Origin: Spartobacteria bacterium
Lineage (GTDB): Bacteria > Verrucomicrobiota > Verrucomicrobiia > Chthoniobacterales > UBA10450
Length of the DNA stretch: 64,000 nt
Reading direction: 5' to 3'
Assembly (NCBI GenBank): GCA_003134785.1
Contig: PLCN01000020.1
Coordinates: 186,001 to 250,000, forward strand
Shown piece by piece: positions 42,763-51,395 of the stretch; position 1 is the first letter of the stretch, and each line of letters opens with the position of its first letter. The position numbers were made by a program, and so were the translations under genes. The notes under the pieces are model-generated. The model ran no database searches, was not told the origin of the DNA, and saw only the letters and a list, made by a program, of their open reading frames with translations.

Positions 42763-43434
42763 TTACTGGGCGCCGGCTTTCTCGTTATCTCGCGCTTTGT
42801 TCTTGTTCCAGAGATGGAAAGTATAGGTGAAAACGACATATCCGAGAATGTCATGCGGTCTGTCGTTCGTGACGTAGATCGCGGGATTCATCTGAAAGTC
42901 CTCGGTTATATTCCAGGTAACCCCAATCGTAGATGAATTGCCCGAGCCGCTTTGGAAATCCACCTGGGCGCGCCATTTCTTGTTGAAATCGTAGGCGTAA
43001 CCAAGGATCGCTTCGTTGCGATAATCCACGTGAATGGCACCCACGATGAATTTCTGATGCTCGCTCCAATAGCCCGCCTCGAGATAAGGCTGCGGATCCA
43101 CGTGACTGTGCGGTGACCAGTTCACGAAGCCGGCCGAAAGGAGATACGGTTCCTTCTGGATCAACCCGAACTCCGTGCCAAAGATCAATTCATTTGGCTT
43201 GAAACCCTTAAACACGGCAACCTCCGCCCATTTCGTCAAGCCAAGCTCGCTCTGGAGTTCATACGGATTCGCGATCCTCATGCTTTGCGCCTGAAAACTC
43301 AGCGATAAATCGCCCTCTGACTGCAGATCCGGGGTTACGATCTGACTAAGCCCTTTCGTCGTCGCCCGGGCCGAGGGGAGAAATGCAAGAGCCAGCGTCA
43401 AAGCAACCGCGATCAGGGCGACTATTTTTTTCAT
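42763..43434 (-). CDS. Exported beta-barrel-like outer-membrane protein
   Basis: 223 aa from the ATG at 43434, which gives a good signal peptide (MKKIVALIAVALTLALAFLP ... ARA). The mature part alternates polar and aromatic residues in short strands (EGDLSLSFQAQSMRI, WAEVAVFKGF, PYLLSAGFVNWSPH, YLEAGYWSE, AILGYAYDFNKKW, STIGVTWNITEDF, LGYVVFTYTFHLW), as in a small 8-10-stranded barrel with C-terminal aromatic strands. A charged tail of about 15 residues follows the last strand, unusual for barrels that end in an aromatic. Family not recognised; function unknown. Confidence 0.8.
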   Translation of the reverse strand: MKKIVALIAVALTLALAFLPSARATTKGLSQIVTPDLQSEGDLSLSFQAQSMRIANPYELQSELGLTKWAEVAVFKGFKPNELIFGTEFGLIQKEPYLLSAGFVNWSPHSHVDPQPYLEAGYWSEHQKFIVGAIHVDYRNEAILGYAYDFNKKWRAQVDFQSGSGNSSTIGVTWNITEDFQMNPAIYVTNDRPHDILGYVVFTYTFHLWNKNKARDNEKAGAQ

Positions 43435-43770
43435 CGCGGAAGATTGGTCCAGGTTTAGGCCTTTGATCAAGACGATTTATCCCGGCCGCCAGTGCCCCCT
43501 ATCCGTCGTGAGCCAGGCAGGGGAAGCCGATCGCGGCAGCTATCTCGGCTATGTGCGTGCGGTGGGTCGGCGCCGTGTTGAGGCGAAAACTGAATGAACC
43601 TATCGCGTCGATGCGCACGGAGTACGTGAAGACACCCTTACTCCGCGATGAACGGCAGTGATCTTGGTTTCGGAGTCCATAAAATTAGATTCGACTCGTT
43701 AGGTACCCTGCTTCCCAGACAATGGATCCGGGTCGAGCGCTCGACGGTTTGGAAAACCGCTGCTCCTTGG
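43435..43770. other. Intergenic region with family C repeat
   Basis: 336 bases between the barrel gene start and the next minus-strand gene's stop. The right half holds a family C repeat copy (43743-43787). Nothing else recognisable; no terminator or small gene could be supported. Confidence 0.5.
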
Positions 43771-43787
43771 TTAGCTGCTTGCTTTCG
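43743..43787. repeat. Dispersed repeat family C, copy 2
   Basis: GACGGTTTGGAAAACCGCTG followed by CTCCTTGGTTAGCTGCTTG and CTTTCG, diverged from the copy at 20264. It overlaps the end of the gene at 43771. Confidence 0.7.
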
Positions 43788-44271
43788 ACAATCGACCTGA
43801 CTTGAAAACTTCGCGCGCGACTTCCAGCCGCTTCGCTTCCACGCGGTCATGCTGTTCGATCGCGCGGCTCTCCAGCTCCGAGTAATCCAGGGCGCGCAAC
43901 TGCGGAACAGTTTCGGAAGCAACTGCCAGAGCGCGCCAGAGCGACCGTTTGCCGGTTGTCCCCAGCGCAAGAGCTTCGAGCGCCAGGAACAAACCCATCT
44001 TTCCCTCGCGCGATTCACTTAACTGGATCTTCAGCCGCAAAAACTTTTCGGCGACCCAGGCTCCCGCCTTCCGCGCCGCGCTCTCCTCCAGGTCGAGTCT
44101 ATCGATAAGCTCCCGGAGCGTCCTCTGGTCCGCATCGATCTCACCGCGAAGCTCTGCAAAAAATCGCTCGAGCGGTTTTCCCTGGTATGTTTTGATCAGG
44201 CGATCCAATAACTCCAATGCGCCGACCGCGCCGGCCAGATGGTCGTTCAAATAGCTGCTGAGGTCTTCCAT
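43771..44271 (-). CDS. Hypothetical all-helical protein
   Basis: 166 aa from the ATG at 44271; an upstream start at 44298 is possible. Starts MEDLSSYLNDHLAGAVGALE and continues as a predicted four-helix bundle (PLERFFAELRGEIDADQRTL, EESAARKAGAWVAEKFLRLK, GLFLALEALALGTTGKRSLW, YSELESRAIEQHDRVEAKRL). I have seen this SYLNDHLAG-type start in small uncharacterised bacterial proteins with a ferritin-like look, but there is no clear metal site. Cytoplasmic. Its last codons overlap a family C repeat, which may have replaced the original C-terminus. Divergent from the CxxC protein gene. Confidence 0.8.
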   Translation of the reverse strand: MEDLSSYLNDHLAGAVGALELLDRLIKTYQGKPLERFFAELRGEIDADQRTLRELIDRLDLEESAARKAGAWVAEKFLRLKIQLSESREGKMGLFLALEALALGTTGKRSLWRALAVASETVPQLRALDYSELESRAIEQHDRVEAKRLEVAREVFKSGRLSKASS

Positions 44272-44394
44272 GCTCTGTCTCCGTTCCTTCGATTCCACAT
44301 CTCTCTCGGTCGCACAAGGACCTTTCCTTCCTGATCAATGTATTGGTTCACAAAAAACGTTGAGCTTCGTTCTTTGTTGACTAGGCTGCCTCCA

Positions 44395-44763
44395 ATGCGC
44401 ATCAGCCGTTTTCTCGTCATTGCCGCGCTCTGCTTTTCCATCGGTCTCCACTGGTGTGCTCTCCAGTCGATCGCCTGGACAACGATGGTGATCGAGTATT
44501 CAAAAAATGCGCCCTTCAAGGAAGCACTGGCAAAAACCTTCGACGGACAGCATCCATGCTCGCTTTGCCACGCCGTGCAAACCGGCAAGAAATCCGAACA
44601 GAAAACCAATGTCCGGACCGTCACGAAAATCGATTTCTATTGCGCGGCTCGCCCAAGTTCGCGCGCACAGGACTTTCTGCGATTCGATTACTCGGCCGAA
44701 GCTACTCCTACGGTTGCCCGGGTTGAATCTCCCCTTACTCCTCCGCCGCGACTCGCGACCTAA
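44395..44763 (+). CDS. Small membrane-anchored CxxC protein
   Basis: 122 aa from the ATG at 44395. One N-terminal hydrophobic segment (FLVIAALCFSIGLHWCALQS), likely an uncleaved anchor or signal, then a soluble part with HPCSLCHAVQTGKK: a Cys-x2-Cys-His that could bind metal or haem. A further Cys lies in KIDFYCAARP. The tail is Pro/Ser/Thr-rich. It is followed 109 bases later by an outer-membrane barrel whose mature N-terminus is also Cys-rich, so the pair may form a metal-handling unit. Family not identified. Confidence 0.7.
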   Translation: MRISRFLVIAALCFSIGLHWCALQSIAWTTMVIEYSKNAPFKEALAKTFDGQHPCSLCHAVQTGKKSEQKTNVRTVTKIDFYCAARPSSRAQDFLRFDYSAEATPTVARVESPLTPPPRLAT

Positions 44764-44872
44764 AGCCGCGACGCGAAAAGGAGATTGCGCCGTGCGTGTG
44801 CACGAGTCGCAGCCTCCCCGCATTCTAACCTGGAATTGCCACCCGAGGCAGTTCTTAAGACGGAGGAGTTCC

Positions 44873-45946
44873 ATGCCCAAGTTTACCTTTGCCATTCTAT
44901 CTATCATCGCTCTCGGCACCACGCAGCTGGCCCGCGCTTGCGATCTTTGCGGCTGCTATACCCCACAGCTCGAAGCAATGCCGCAAACCGCTGACATCGC
45001 GTTCGATCAGCCCGCCGGCGCGAATTCATCTTTCAACCACACATGGATGACTGGCCTCTATGGCGCCGTGGCCGAACAATTCACCCACTTCGGTACAGTC
45101 CAGGTGGACGGCCGCGAAATCCCTAACGCAACCGGACAGTACCTCGATAGCTCGATCACCCAGTTAGTCGCGGGCTACAGCTTCAATAGCCGCTTCGCTC
45201 TCCAGCTCAATGTGCCTTTCATCCATCGCTCCTTCGAGCGCCCCGAGGGATTCACCATCGATCGCGGCACCGAATCGGGTCTCGGTGATATCTCCTTGCT
45301 CGCCAAGCTGGTGGCCTTCCACAAAGAACTCAGCGGCAACAACGCGCCTGACCTCGCCGACTCCAAGTCACCCCCTGCGCAAGTCCACGAGCCTTACTTC
45401 ACCTTCTCGGCCCTGGCGCTCGCCGGAGTAAAGTTTCCCACCGGCGACAGCCGCAGACTTACGGAGGAATTCAATGAAGTGGAAATTCCCGGCGCACCGG
45501 TAAGTGGAATACATGGACACGATCTGACTCTCGGCACCGGTTCCTATGATGGAATCTTCGGCGGCCAGACCTCGTTACGCTACTACAATTGGTTCCTCCA
45601 GGGAGACCTGCAATTCACACTCCGCGGCGACGGCTCCCACCAATACCATTTCGCCAACGATATCTCCTGGAGCGCCGGGCCCGGTTACTACTTCATCCGC
45701 CGGCCCGACACCATTCTCGGCCTGCAATTCGTTGCCTCCGGCGAGCACAAGGACGTCGATCGCTTTCGCGGCCAACCCGCCGAAGACACCGGCATCACCT
45801 CCTTCTTTCTAGGTCCACGGCTCATTGCCTCCTACAAGAAGCTTAGCGCCGAGCTGGGTGTAGACCTCCCCGTCTCCATCAATAACACCGCCCTCCAAGT
45901 CGTCCCCGACTACCGCATCCGAGCCGGAATCGCCATACGCTTCTAA
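44873..45946 (+). CDS. Outer-membrane beta-barrel (transporter/porin-like) with Cys-rich N-terminus
   Basis: 357 aa from the ATG at 44873, preceded by GGAGGA; the longer frame from 44507 covers the upstream CxxC gene in another frame and is rejected. Signal peptide MPKFTFAILS ... LARA, then CDLCGCYTPQ directly after the cleavage site, a likely metal-binding motif. The rest is a barrel: ITQLVAGYSFNSRFALQLNV, GLGDISLLAKLV, FSALALAGVKFPTGDSRR, TSLRYYNWFLQGDLQFTL, SWSAGPGYYFIRR, and the final strand RIRAGIAIRF ending in Phe, as BAM substrates do. Related barrels are annotated as transporter or phenol-degradation MetA-like; here a metal role is guessed from CxxCxC. Confidence 0.85.
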   Translation: MPKFTFAILSIIALGTTQLARACDLCGCYTPQLEAMPQTADIAFDQPAGANSSFNHTWMTGLYGAVAEQFTHFGTVQVDGREIPNATGQYLDSSITQLVAGYSFNSRFALQLNVPFIHRSFERPEGFTIDRGTESGLGDISLLAKLVAFHKELSGNNAPDLADSKSPPAQVHEPYFTFSALALAGVKFPTGDSRRLTEEFNEVEIPGAPVSGIHGHDLTLGTGSYDGIFGGQTSLRYYNWFLQGDLQFTLRGDGSHQYHFANDISWSAGPGYYFIRRPDTILGLQFVASGEHKDVDRFRGQPAEDTGITSFFLGPRLIASYKKLSAELGVDLPVSINNTALQVVPDYRIRAGIAIRF

Positions 45947-45951
45947 GTCAA

Positions 45952-45980
45952 CCAAGGAGCGCCGCTTTCCAAACTGCCGA
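45952..45980 (-). repeat. Dispersed repeat family C, copy 4 (inverted)
   Basis: On the minus strand TCGGCAGTTTGGAAAGCGGC followed by GCTCCTTGG, nearly the consensus of the copy at 20264. It lies 6 bases after the barrel gene stop. Confidence 0.8.
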
Positions 45981-46433
45981 CCCCTTCGCTCGGGGGGACG
46001 ATGAGTCTTAAACAAGGCGCCAAAGTCAACAGCTCCATTGCGCCACGCGCTCTATATTGATCTTAGTTAGTTTATCACTTTCAGCTGATACTTGCGTCTA
46101 CCGAAACCGTGGCCGAGCTTGACCCTGTTAGAAACCATTAATGCTCGGCGCCTATTGCTCCCAGTCATCATTAGCTTGGTGTTCTGCATGCCTGCCGGTG
46201 GGTTTGTATTGGCGTGCTCCACTGCACCGATCGTGGAAGCAGTGTCTTGGGACGAGTTCATCGGCCTTGTCCATGCCGTGCTAACCCCATTGTCGCAGAA
46301 AGGATCTCTAACCACCGGTAGGTAGCGACCATCTGCGACACATCCTCAGGCGTTATCAAAGTCGATTGAGCTTGCCCAGTGCCTAACCATGTCGAACGCT
46401 CATTTTTGGTGCGCAACACCAACGAGCGCCTCG

Positions 46434-46620
46434 CGGCGGTTTGAAAAGCGCCGCTCCTTGTGAAGGCAGCTATCGCAAGCCCTTCCTGTAGCGGCGGTCT
46501 ATGACCGCCGAATGATCCGTGGATCGAGCGCTCCGGACTGGTTGGACTGTGCCGGTTGCAGCCGGGAAATGGAACATCCCTGTATCCGCGCACGTTCGGC
46601 GGTCATAGAACGCCGCTACA
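46434..46620. repeat. Repeat cluster: family C copy 3 plus an inverted pair of family B
   Basis: 46434-46476 is family C (CGGCGGTTTGAAAAGCGCC, then GCTCCTTGTG). 46487-46510 is family B (TGTAG then CGGCGGTC-TAT-GACCGCCG). 46597-46620 is the same family B sequence in reverse, one base changed. The two B copies face each other about 86 bases apart, giving a MITE-like inverted-repeat unit ending 9 bases before the next gene's stop. Confidence 0.8.
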
Positions 46621-46629
46621 GAGGAACAT

Positions 46630-49600
46630 TTACTTCACGTTATAGATCTCGACCAGGCCTATACCAACGCCGCCATTCTTTCCGGCCAGGATGGCTGTGA
46701 ACGCGCCCGGAGGCAGTGTAGTGAAGATGCCGGACTCTTTCGGATCCTGTAGAGCAAGGCCGTTGGCGGTCAGTTGCGCCGCAGAAGTGGCATCATCGGT
46801 CCAGTCATCGTTCGAGATCATAATCGTCCCGTTCGCGTTGTGCAGCTCGAGCGTAGGATCGGCCAACACATTGCTTAGTCCGAAACCGCTCAGAGAAGGT
46901 CCGATGCCTCGCACTGCCACTCGCGTGCTCGCCGGATTGCCTCCCAAGGTAAAGCCTCCAATCATCACGTTGTCCCCCGTCTGGACAAAGCCGCGCGTGC
47001 TGATGTTCGCCAGGGACGAATCGACCGTTTGATCGTTATCATACACTTCTACTAACCCTACCCCGGTGGTTTGGTTCTTCCCGGTCAGGATCGCCGTATA
47101 AGCTCCGGTCGGAAGTGTAGCTACAATGACCGATTCCCGATCGTCGGTCGGCTGGAAGGTAGTCCCTTCAATCAGCGCCCGCTGGTCGTCCTTCCAGTTG
47201 TCGTTCTTTAGGATCAACGCGCCATTGGCTCCCCGCAGCTCCAGCACCGGATCATTCAACACCGTGGCCGCGGGAACCGAACTAGCGAGCGAAGGCCCCA
47301 GCCCTCGGATCACCACCGGCTTGGATGCGTTCCCGGTGATGATGAAGCCGCCGATCATGACCTTGTCGCCTATATCCACCCGCAACCGGGTCGAGATGTT
47401 CAAGGCTTGGGCAGGAGTCGCGCCCGGTGTTGGAGTAGGTGTCGGCGAAGGCGTAGCGGTGCCTCCTGGTGTTGGCGTTGGTGTGGCCGTCCCTCCCGGC
47501 GTAGGTGTGGGAGTAGCCGTCCCTCCAGGTGTAGGTGTAGGCGTTGCGGTCGGCGTAACAATAGGTGTCGCGGTCGGAGTAGCAGTAGGCGTTGCCGTCG
47601 GGGTAGCCGTCGCTGTTGGGGTGGCCGTCGCCGTGGCCGTGGGAGTAGCGGTGGGAGTTGGTCCCGGCGTGTTGGTGAGAGAGAAGGCAGCTGGGACTGC
47701 CGCACCCACCACGGTGGCCTCCACGGTGTAAGTGCCGGTAATACTGTTCGCCGTAAAGTCAGGCGCGGTAGCCAAACCGGAAGAATCGGTGATTACCACC
47801 GCAATTCCGCCGCTTCCGTCAGCGTTGGTTACAACCGCGACCGATGCTCCGCCGGCGCCGCTGCCGGTCATCTGCGGCACGTCGGTTCGTCCCAGCGATC
47901 CACCGAAGGTAATGGTATAGACGGAGCCTGACGCGGTCACGGCCACGGAACCGCCTACACCGCCGATGCTGCTCAATGCATTCAAGGCATTCTGGACCTG
48001 AATCGCCGTGGCGGTAAACGCGAGCGAGCTCGTTGTCTGACCATTGAACGTGAGCGTGAACGTGCCGGACGAACCGGAGACCGTCACCTTCTGGACTTCC
48101 GTGCCCGCCAATACGCCTCCCTCGGTATTGGTGACAACCGAAGCCGTAGCACCCCCACTGCCGCTCGCCGTCATCTGGCTCGCATCGGTCCGGCGCAAGC
48201 TTGCGCCGAAAGTCACTATAAAGTCGGAGCCGGAGCCATCCACGGTGACTGATCCTCCTACGCCACCGATGGTGGAAAGGGCGTTGAGCGCGCTCTGCAC
48301 TTGAGCCGTAGTGGCGTTGAATGCGAGTGCGCCCGTGGTCTGGCCGTTGAAAGTCAAAGTGAACGACCCGGCTGAGCCGGTAACCGTGACGGATTGGACT
48401 TCGGAAGTAACGGTTGGCCCCCCATCAATACTGGTGGCGACCGAAACTCCAGCCCCACCGCTGCCGCTTCCGGTCATCTGGGGCAGGTCAGTCCCGGCTA
48501 ACGATCCTCCGAAGGTCACCGTGTAAATAGAACTCGCAAGAGATACGGTTACCGAGCCGCCTGCGCCGCCGATGCTGCTCAATGCATTCAAGGCATTCTG
48601 CACCTGAATCGCCGTGGCATTAAACGCGAGCGAGCTCGTTGTCTGGCCGTTGAAGGTGAGGGTGAAATTTCCCGACGCACCAGAAATGGTCACGGTCTGC
48701 ACCTCCGAGAGATTCCCGAATGATCCGCTCGCCCCTGAGGCTGGCGCCGTAAAGGTAACTTGAGCCCCACTCACGGGACCACCCGAAGTAACAGTAGCTC
48801 CGAGTCGGACGGGGAAGGTTGTATTAACCGCAGTGCTCTGCGGTGTGCCGTTCGTAGGCACGATGATCAATGCCGGAGGGGTAGCGGTAGGCGTCGCTGT
48901 CGGAGTGGCGGTAGGTGTTGCCGTCGGTGTCGGCGTTGCCGTAGGCACTGGAGTGGGAGTAGGTGTTGGCGCCGCGTCGTCGTTCAGGATCGTGCCTGTG
49001 CCGTCGGCGTCGGAGATGGTCGCGTTGGTGGCGTTGCTGAGATGGACGGTGAATGTTTCATCCGGCTCAAAGTTCGTGTCGCCGTTGACCAACACGGTGA
49101 CCTGCTTGGTCGTATCTGCGGGCAGGAAGGTTAAGGTCGTGGTCGGAATCGCGGTAAAGTCCGACGGCGCGGTCGCCGTTCCATTGACGGTAGCGTAATC
49201 CACCGTCGCATTCAGCGCCGTGCTGCCTGTCTTGGTAACCGTGAAGGTAAAAGCAGTAGTGCCGATGTTGCCTTCGTTGTGGGTCACGTCGTCGATCGTG
49301 AATGACGGTGGCGCTGTAACGGTGATGGGCGCGTTGACCGTTTGATTGTCCACGGTCGCTGAGGCGCTGCCGTTGCTGGCAGACGTAGACGTAAAAGTGG
49401 AGGTGGCCTGGCCCGAGGTGAGAGTAGCGGTAGGCGGGGCCATAGTTCCCTGAGTAGCTCCGAAAGTGACGAGGGTCGGTGGCACGAAGATGGTAGCAGA
49501 TGGCACGGCGTTGTCAGAGTTGTGCGTCATGTCAGCTGTGATGGTGGACGTGCCACCTGGTAGGACCACGCCGGGCGCTGCGCTGATACCGAGCACGAGC

Positions 49601-50901
49601 CACGGATTGAAGTCCACTGTTCCGATGACAGCGTCGCAGCCGGCGTTGCCCGGCCCGGCGTTGCAACCCCACCAGTTATTTTCTGCCGTCACTATCCCGT
49701 CCACGTTGTTGGTTCCGGTGATGCTGTTTCCGGCGATGCGGTTGAAACTCATGGTCGCCGAGCCCTGGCTTTGCACCAGTACGCCGGTGGCGTTGTTGGT
49801 AATGGTGTTGTTCGTCAGTATGACCGGCTCGTGGCCGCCGAAGGTTGACGCCACCAGCCATTCAAAGCCGATATTTGCGCCCGTGACCGTATTGTTCTCA
49901 TAGGTCACGGTCGTCGTTGGCGACGAGTGGGTGGTTATGAGGAATCCGCTTTGCAGGTTCGTGGCGGGATCGTTCCCAGCAGCCAGGTTAATGAATTGGT
50001 TGCCGCTGATTGTGATGTTGCTAGAGAATGCCTGCCCATTCTCCCAGATGCCGATGATTCTTTCCGGGTCAGACGATTGTGCCTTCAGCACCCGAAGGAT
50101 GTTGTTGGTGATCTGCAAACCGTCATAGGTGTCGCCACCTTTGGTGTTGCACTGGATACCGACCTCCTTCGACAAATGGTGGTTCGCGCTGTCGCTCACG
50201 CCGGCGCCGTCGAGCTCGATGGTGTTGCCGGAGATCGTCTGGTGCATGCCGAAGGAATAAAGGATGCCAACGTTTTGACTGGGATCGTTTGGGGCCACCG
50301 TAGCGTTGAGGTCTCGCGGAACTCTGATGTAGTTGTTGGTGATCGTTGTATTGTTGAATGCCTTCGCGGTCGCGCCTTGAAAAAAGCCGATGGAAAGGTC
50401 GAAGTCCAGGAAGCGGATATTGGAGATCGTCCAGCCTTCATTGCTGCCGCCATCGAAAACAAAGACGCCTTCAAGATCGACCGCGGCCAGGTCGCCGGGG
50501 CCCTGGATCGTCGCGGCCCCGAGGCTCGAGGCAGTGATCGTGACGTTGTTGACGCCGGTTGGCACATAGACGCTGTAGTCGTCCGCAGTGCCGGAGGTAT
50601 TATCGTTGCCGAGCGCCCAGGCGGCCGCAGCGAAAGGCTGCGTAAAGTCGAAAGTGCCGCTCAGCATGATAATATCACCGTCGGTCGCCGCGTTGATTGC
50701 ATTCTGAATCCGCCTGTAATCGTTGTTAGCGGCATCAGTATCCGGGCCGGCGGTCACCGTTATGGTCGCGGCGCGTATTCCCTCTGCCGCCAGGAGAGTG
50801 AGAGCGCAGAGCGCAACTGCCACGGCTCGTTTGCCAGGAAAGATGAGAGATAAGCCAGTGCGCTCCGATAACCGACAAATGATGTGTGACGCCGATTTCA
50901 T
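46630..50901 (-). CDS. Giant secreted protein: beta-helix, Calx-beta, nested Ig-like and C-terminal NISTR-type domains
   Basis: 1423 aa from the ATG at 50901, which has an excellent AAGGAGA site 6 bases upstream. A signal sequence lies at about residues 28-47 (VAVALCALTLLAAEG). Domains in order: right-handed parallel beta-helix (about 50-440; RRIQNAINAATDGDIIMLSG, many N-x-I repeats such as LTNNTITNNATGVLVQ); an Ig-like region; a Calx-beta domain (PDETFTVHLSNATNATISDA, TGTILNDD); a Thr/Pro linker; an Ig-like domain split by three tandem repeats of about 100 residues (VTVSGSSGTFTLTFNGQTTS); a second Thr/Pro linker; and two C-terminal NISTR-type domains ending VEIYNVK. Extracellular; adhesion or carbohydrate binding is plausible but unproven. 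Confidence 0.9.
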   Translation of the reverse strand: MKSASHIICRLSERTGLSLIFPGKRAVAVALCALTLLAAEGIRAATITVTAGPDTDAANNDYRRIQNAINAATDGDIIMLSGTFDFTQPFAAAAWALGNDNTSGTADDYSVYVPTGVNNVTITASSLGAATIQGPGDLAAVDLEGVFVFDGGSNEGWTISNIRFLDFDLSIGFFQGATAKAFNNTTITNNYIRVPRDLNATVAPNDPSQNVGILYSFGMHQTISGNTIELDGAGVSDSANHHLSKEVGIQCNTKGGDTYDGLQITNNILRVLKAQSSDPERIIGIWENGQAFSSNITISGNQFINLAAGNDPATNLQSGFLITTHSSPTTTVTYENNTVTGANIGFEWLVASTFGGHEPVILTNNTITNNATGVLVQSQGSATMSFNRIAGNSITGTNNVDGIVTAENNWWGCNAGPGNAGCDAVIGTVDFNPWLVLGISAAPGVVLPGGTSTITADMTHNSDNAVPSATIFVPPTLVTFGATQGTMAPPTATLTSGQATSTFTSTSASNGSASATVDNQTVNAPITVTAPPSFTIDDVTHNEGNIGTTAFTFTVTKTGSTALNATVDYATVNGTATAPSDFTAIPTTTLTFLPADTTKQVTVLVNGDTNFEPDETFTVHLSNATNATISDADGTGTILNDDAAPTPTPTPVPTATPTPTATPTATPTATPTATPPALIIVPTNGTPQSTAVNTTFPVRLGATVTSGGPVSGAQVTFTAPASGASGSFGNLSEVQTVTISGASGNFTLTFNGQTTSSLAFNATAIQVQNALNALSSIGGAGGSVTVSLASSIYTVTFGGSLAGTDLPQMTGSGSGGAGVSVATSIDGGPTVTSEVQSVTVTGSAGSFTLTFNGQTTGALAFNATTAQVQSALNALSTIGGVGGSVTVDGSGSDFIVTFGASLRRTDASQMTASGSGGATASVVTNTEGGVLAGTEVQKVTVSGSSGTFTLTFNGQTTSSLAFTATAIQVQNALNALSSIGGVGGSVAVTASGSVYTITFGGSLGRTDVPQMTGSGAGGASVAVVTNADGSGGIAVVITDSSGLATAPDFTANSITGTYTVEATVVGAAVPAAFSLTNTPGPTPTATPTATATATPTATATPTATPTATPTATPIVTPTATPTPTPGGTATPTPTPGGTATPTPTPGGTATPSPTPTPTPGATPAQALNISTRLRVDIGDKVMIGGFIITGNASKPVVIRGLGPSLASSVPAATVLNDPVLELRGANGALILKNDNWKDDQRALIEGTTFQPTDDRESVIVATLPTGAYTAILTGKNQTTGVGLVEVYDNDQTVDSSLANISTRGFVQTGDNVMIGGFTLGGNPASTRVAVRGIGPSLSGFGLSNVLADPTLELHNANGTIMISNDDWTDDATSAAQLTANGLALQDPKESGIFTTLPPGAFTAILAGKNGGVGIGLVEIYNVK
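47416..47670 (-). repeat. Thr/Pro linker minisatellite 1
   Basis: Tandem 6- and 12-nt units coding [10 protein letters not shown] and [10 protein letters not shown] in the giant protein at 46630-50901. A second, shorter run of the same type is at 48881-48972. Short repeats like these can change length by slippage. Confidence 0.85.
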
Positions 50902-51395
50902 TCCTGATCTCCTTGTAGTTGCAAACGGGTTCAATGCTTCACTCCAAGTCCGCCTGGAACCAGAACCATCCTCACGAGGCGGATGAGATCGCGCCTTACT
51001 CAGGGCTCCAATCGAAACTCGGATCGCGTTAAGCGGTGTCCCAGCGGAGGTCCAGCCAACGGGCTTTGCTTCGCCCGGCCGGAGATGCGTTGAAACGTCG
51101 GTCGACGTAATCGCGTCTTTTTACCGATAACGCGGAGGCGTGTCCAGATTTATTTCGTAACGACACATAATTGTAACCTGCGTGCCTTTCCGCCACAGCA
51201 TTATGCGGTACACCGTCGGAGCTGCGCCTCCGGGGCGCTCCGCCAATCTGGTGCAGCCAGGGCCTTTCCCGGCCAGCGCTGGTGATCGAGCATTCCGCCG
51301 CTCGATGCCTAAAAGTGTGCCGGCGCAGCCGGGAATAGGCCATCGCGCGTCGGAGCGCGCGATCCACCTCAGCTCTCGCAGCGATCGCCACCCAC
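50902..51395. other. Intergenic region between two giant secreted-protein genes
   Basis: 494 bases. It holds the ribosome-binding site and presumably the promoter for the gene starting at 50901, and a GC-rich palindrome near 51342-51363 (ATCGCGCG / CGCGCGAT type) close to the stop of the gene at 51396. No protein gene could be supported. Confidence 0.5.

Larger units (their letters stand above)
45947..46629. other. Repeat-rich intergenic region
   Basis: 683 bases between the barrel gene and the giant secreted protein gene. It contains a family C copy in reverse (45952-45980), another forward (46434-46476) and two inverted family B copies (46487-46510, 46597-46620). A 77-codon plus frame at 46092-46325 with a hydrophobic stretch is unconvincing (TTG start, no ribosome-binding site). 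Confidence 0.6.

Noticed and set aside
46092-46325. 77-codon plus frame with a hydrophobic segment
   Set aside because: TTG start, no ribosome-binding site, surrounded by repeats; no recognisable family.
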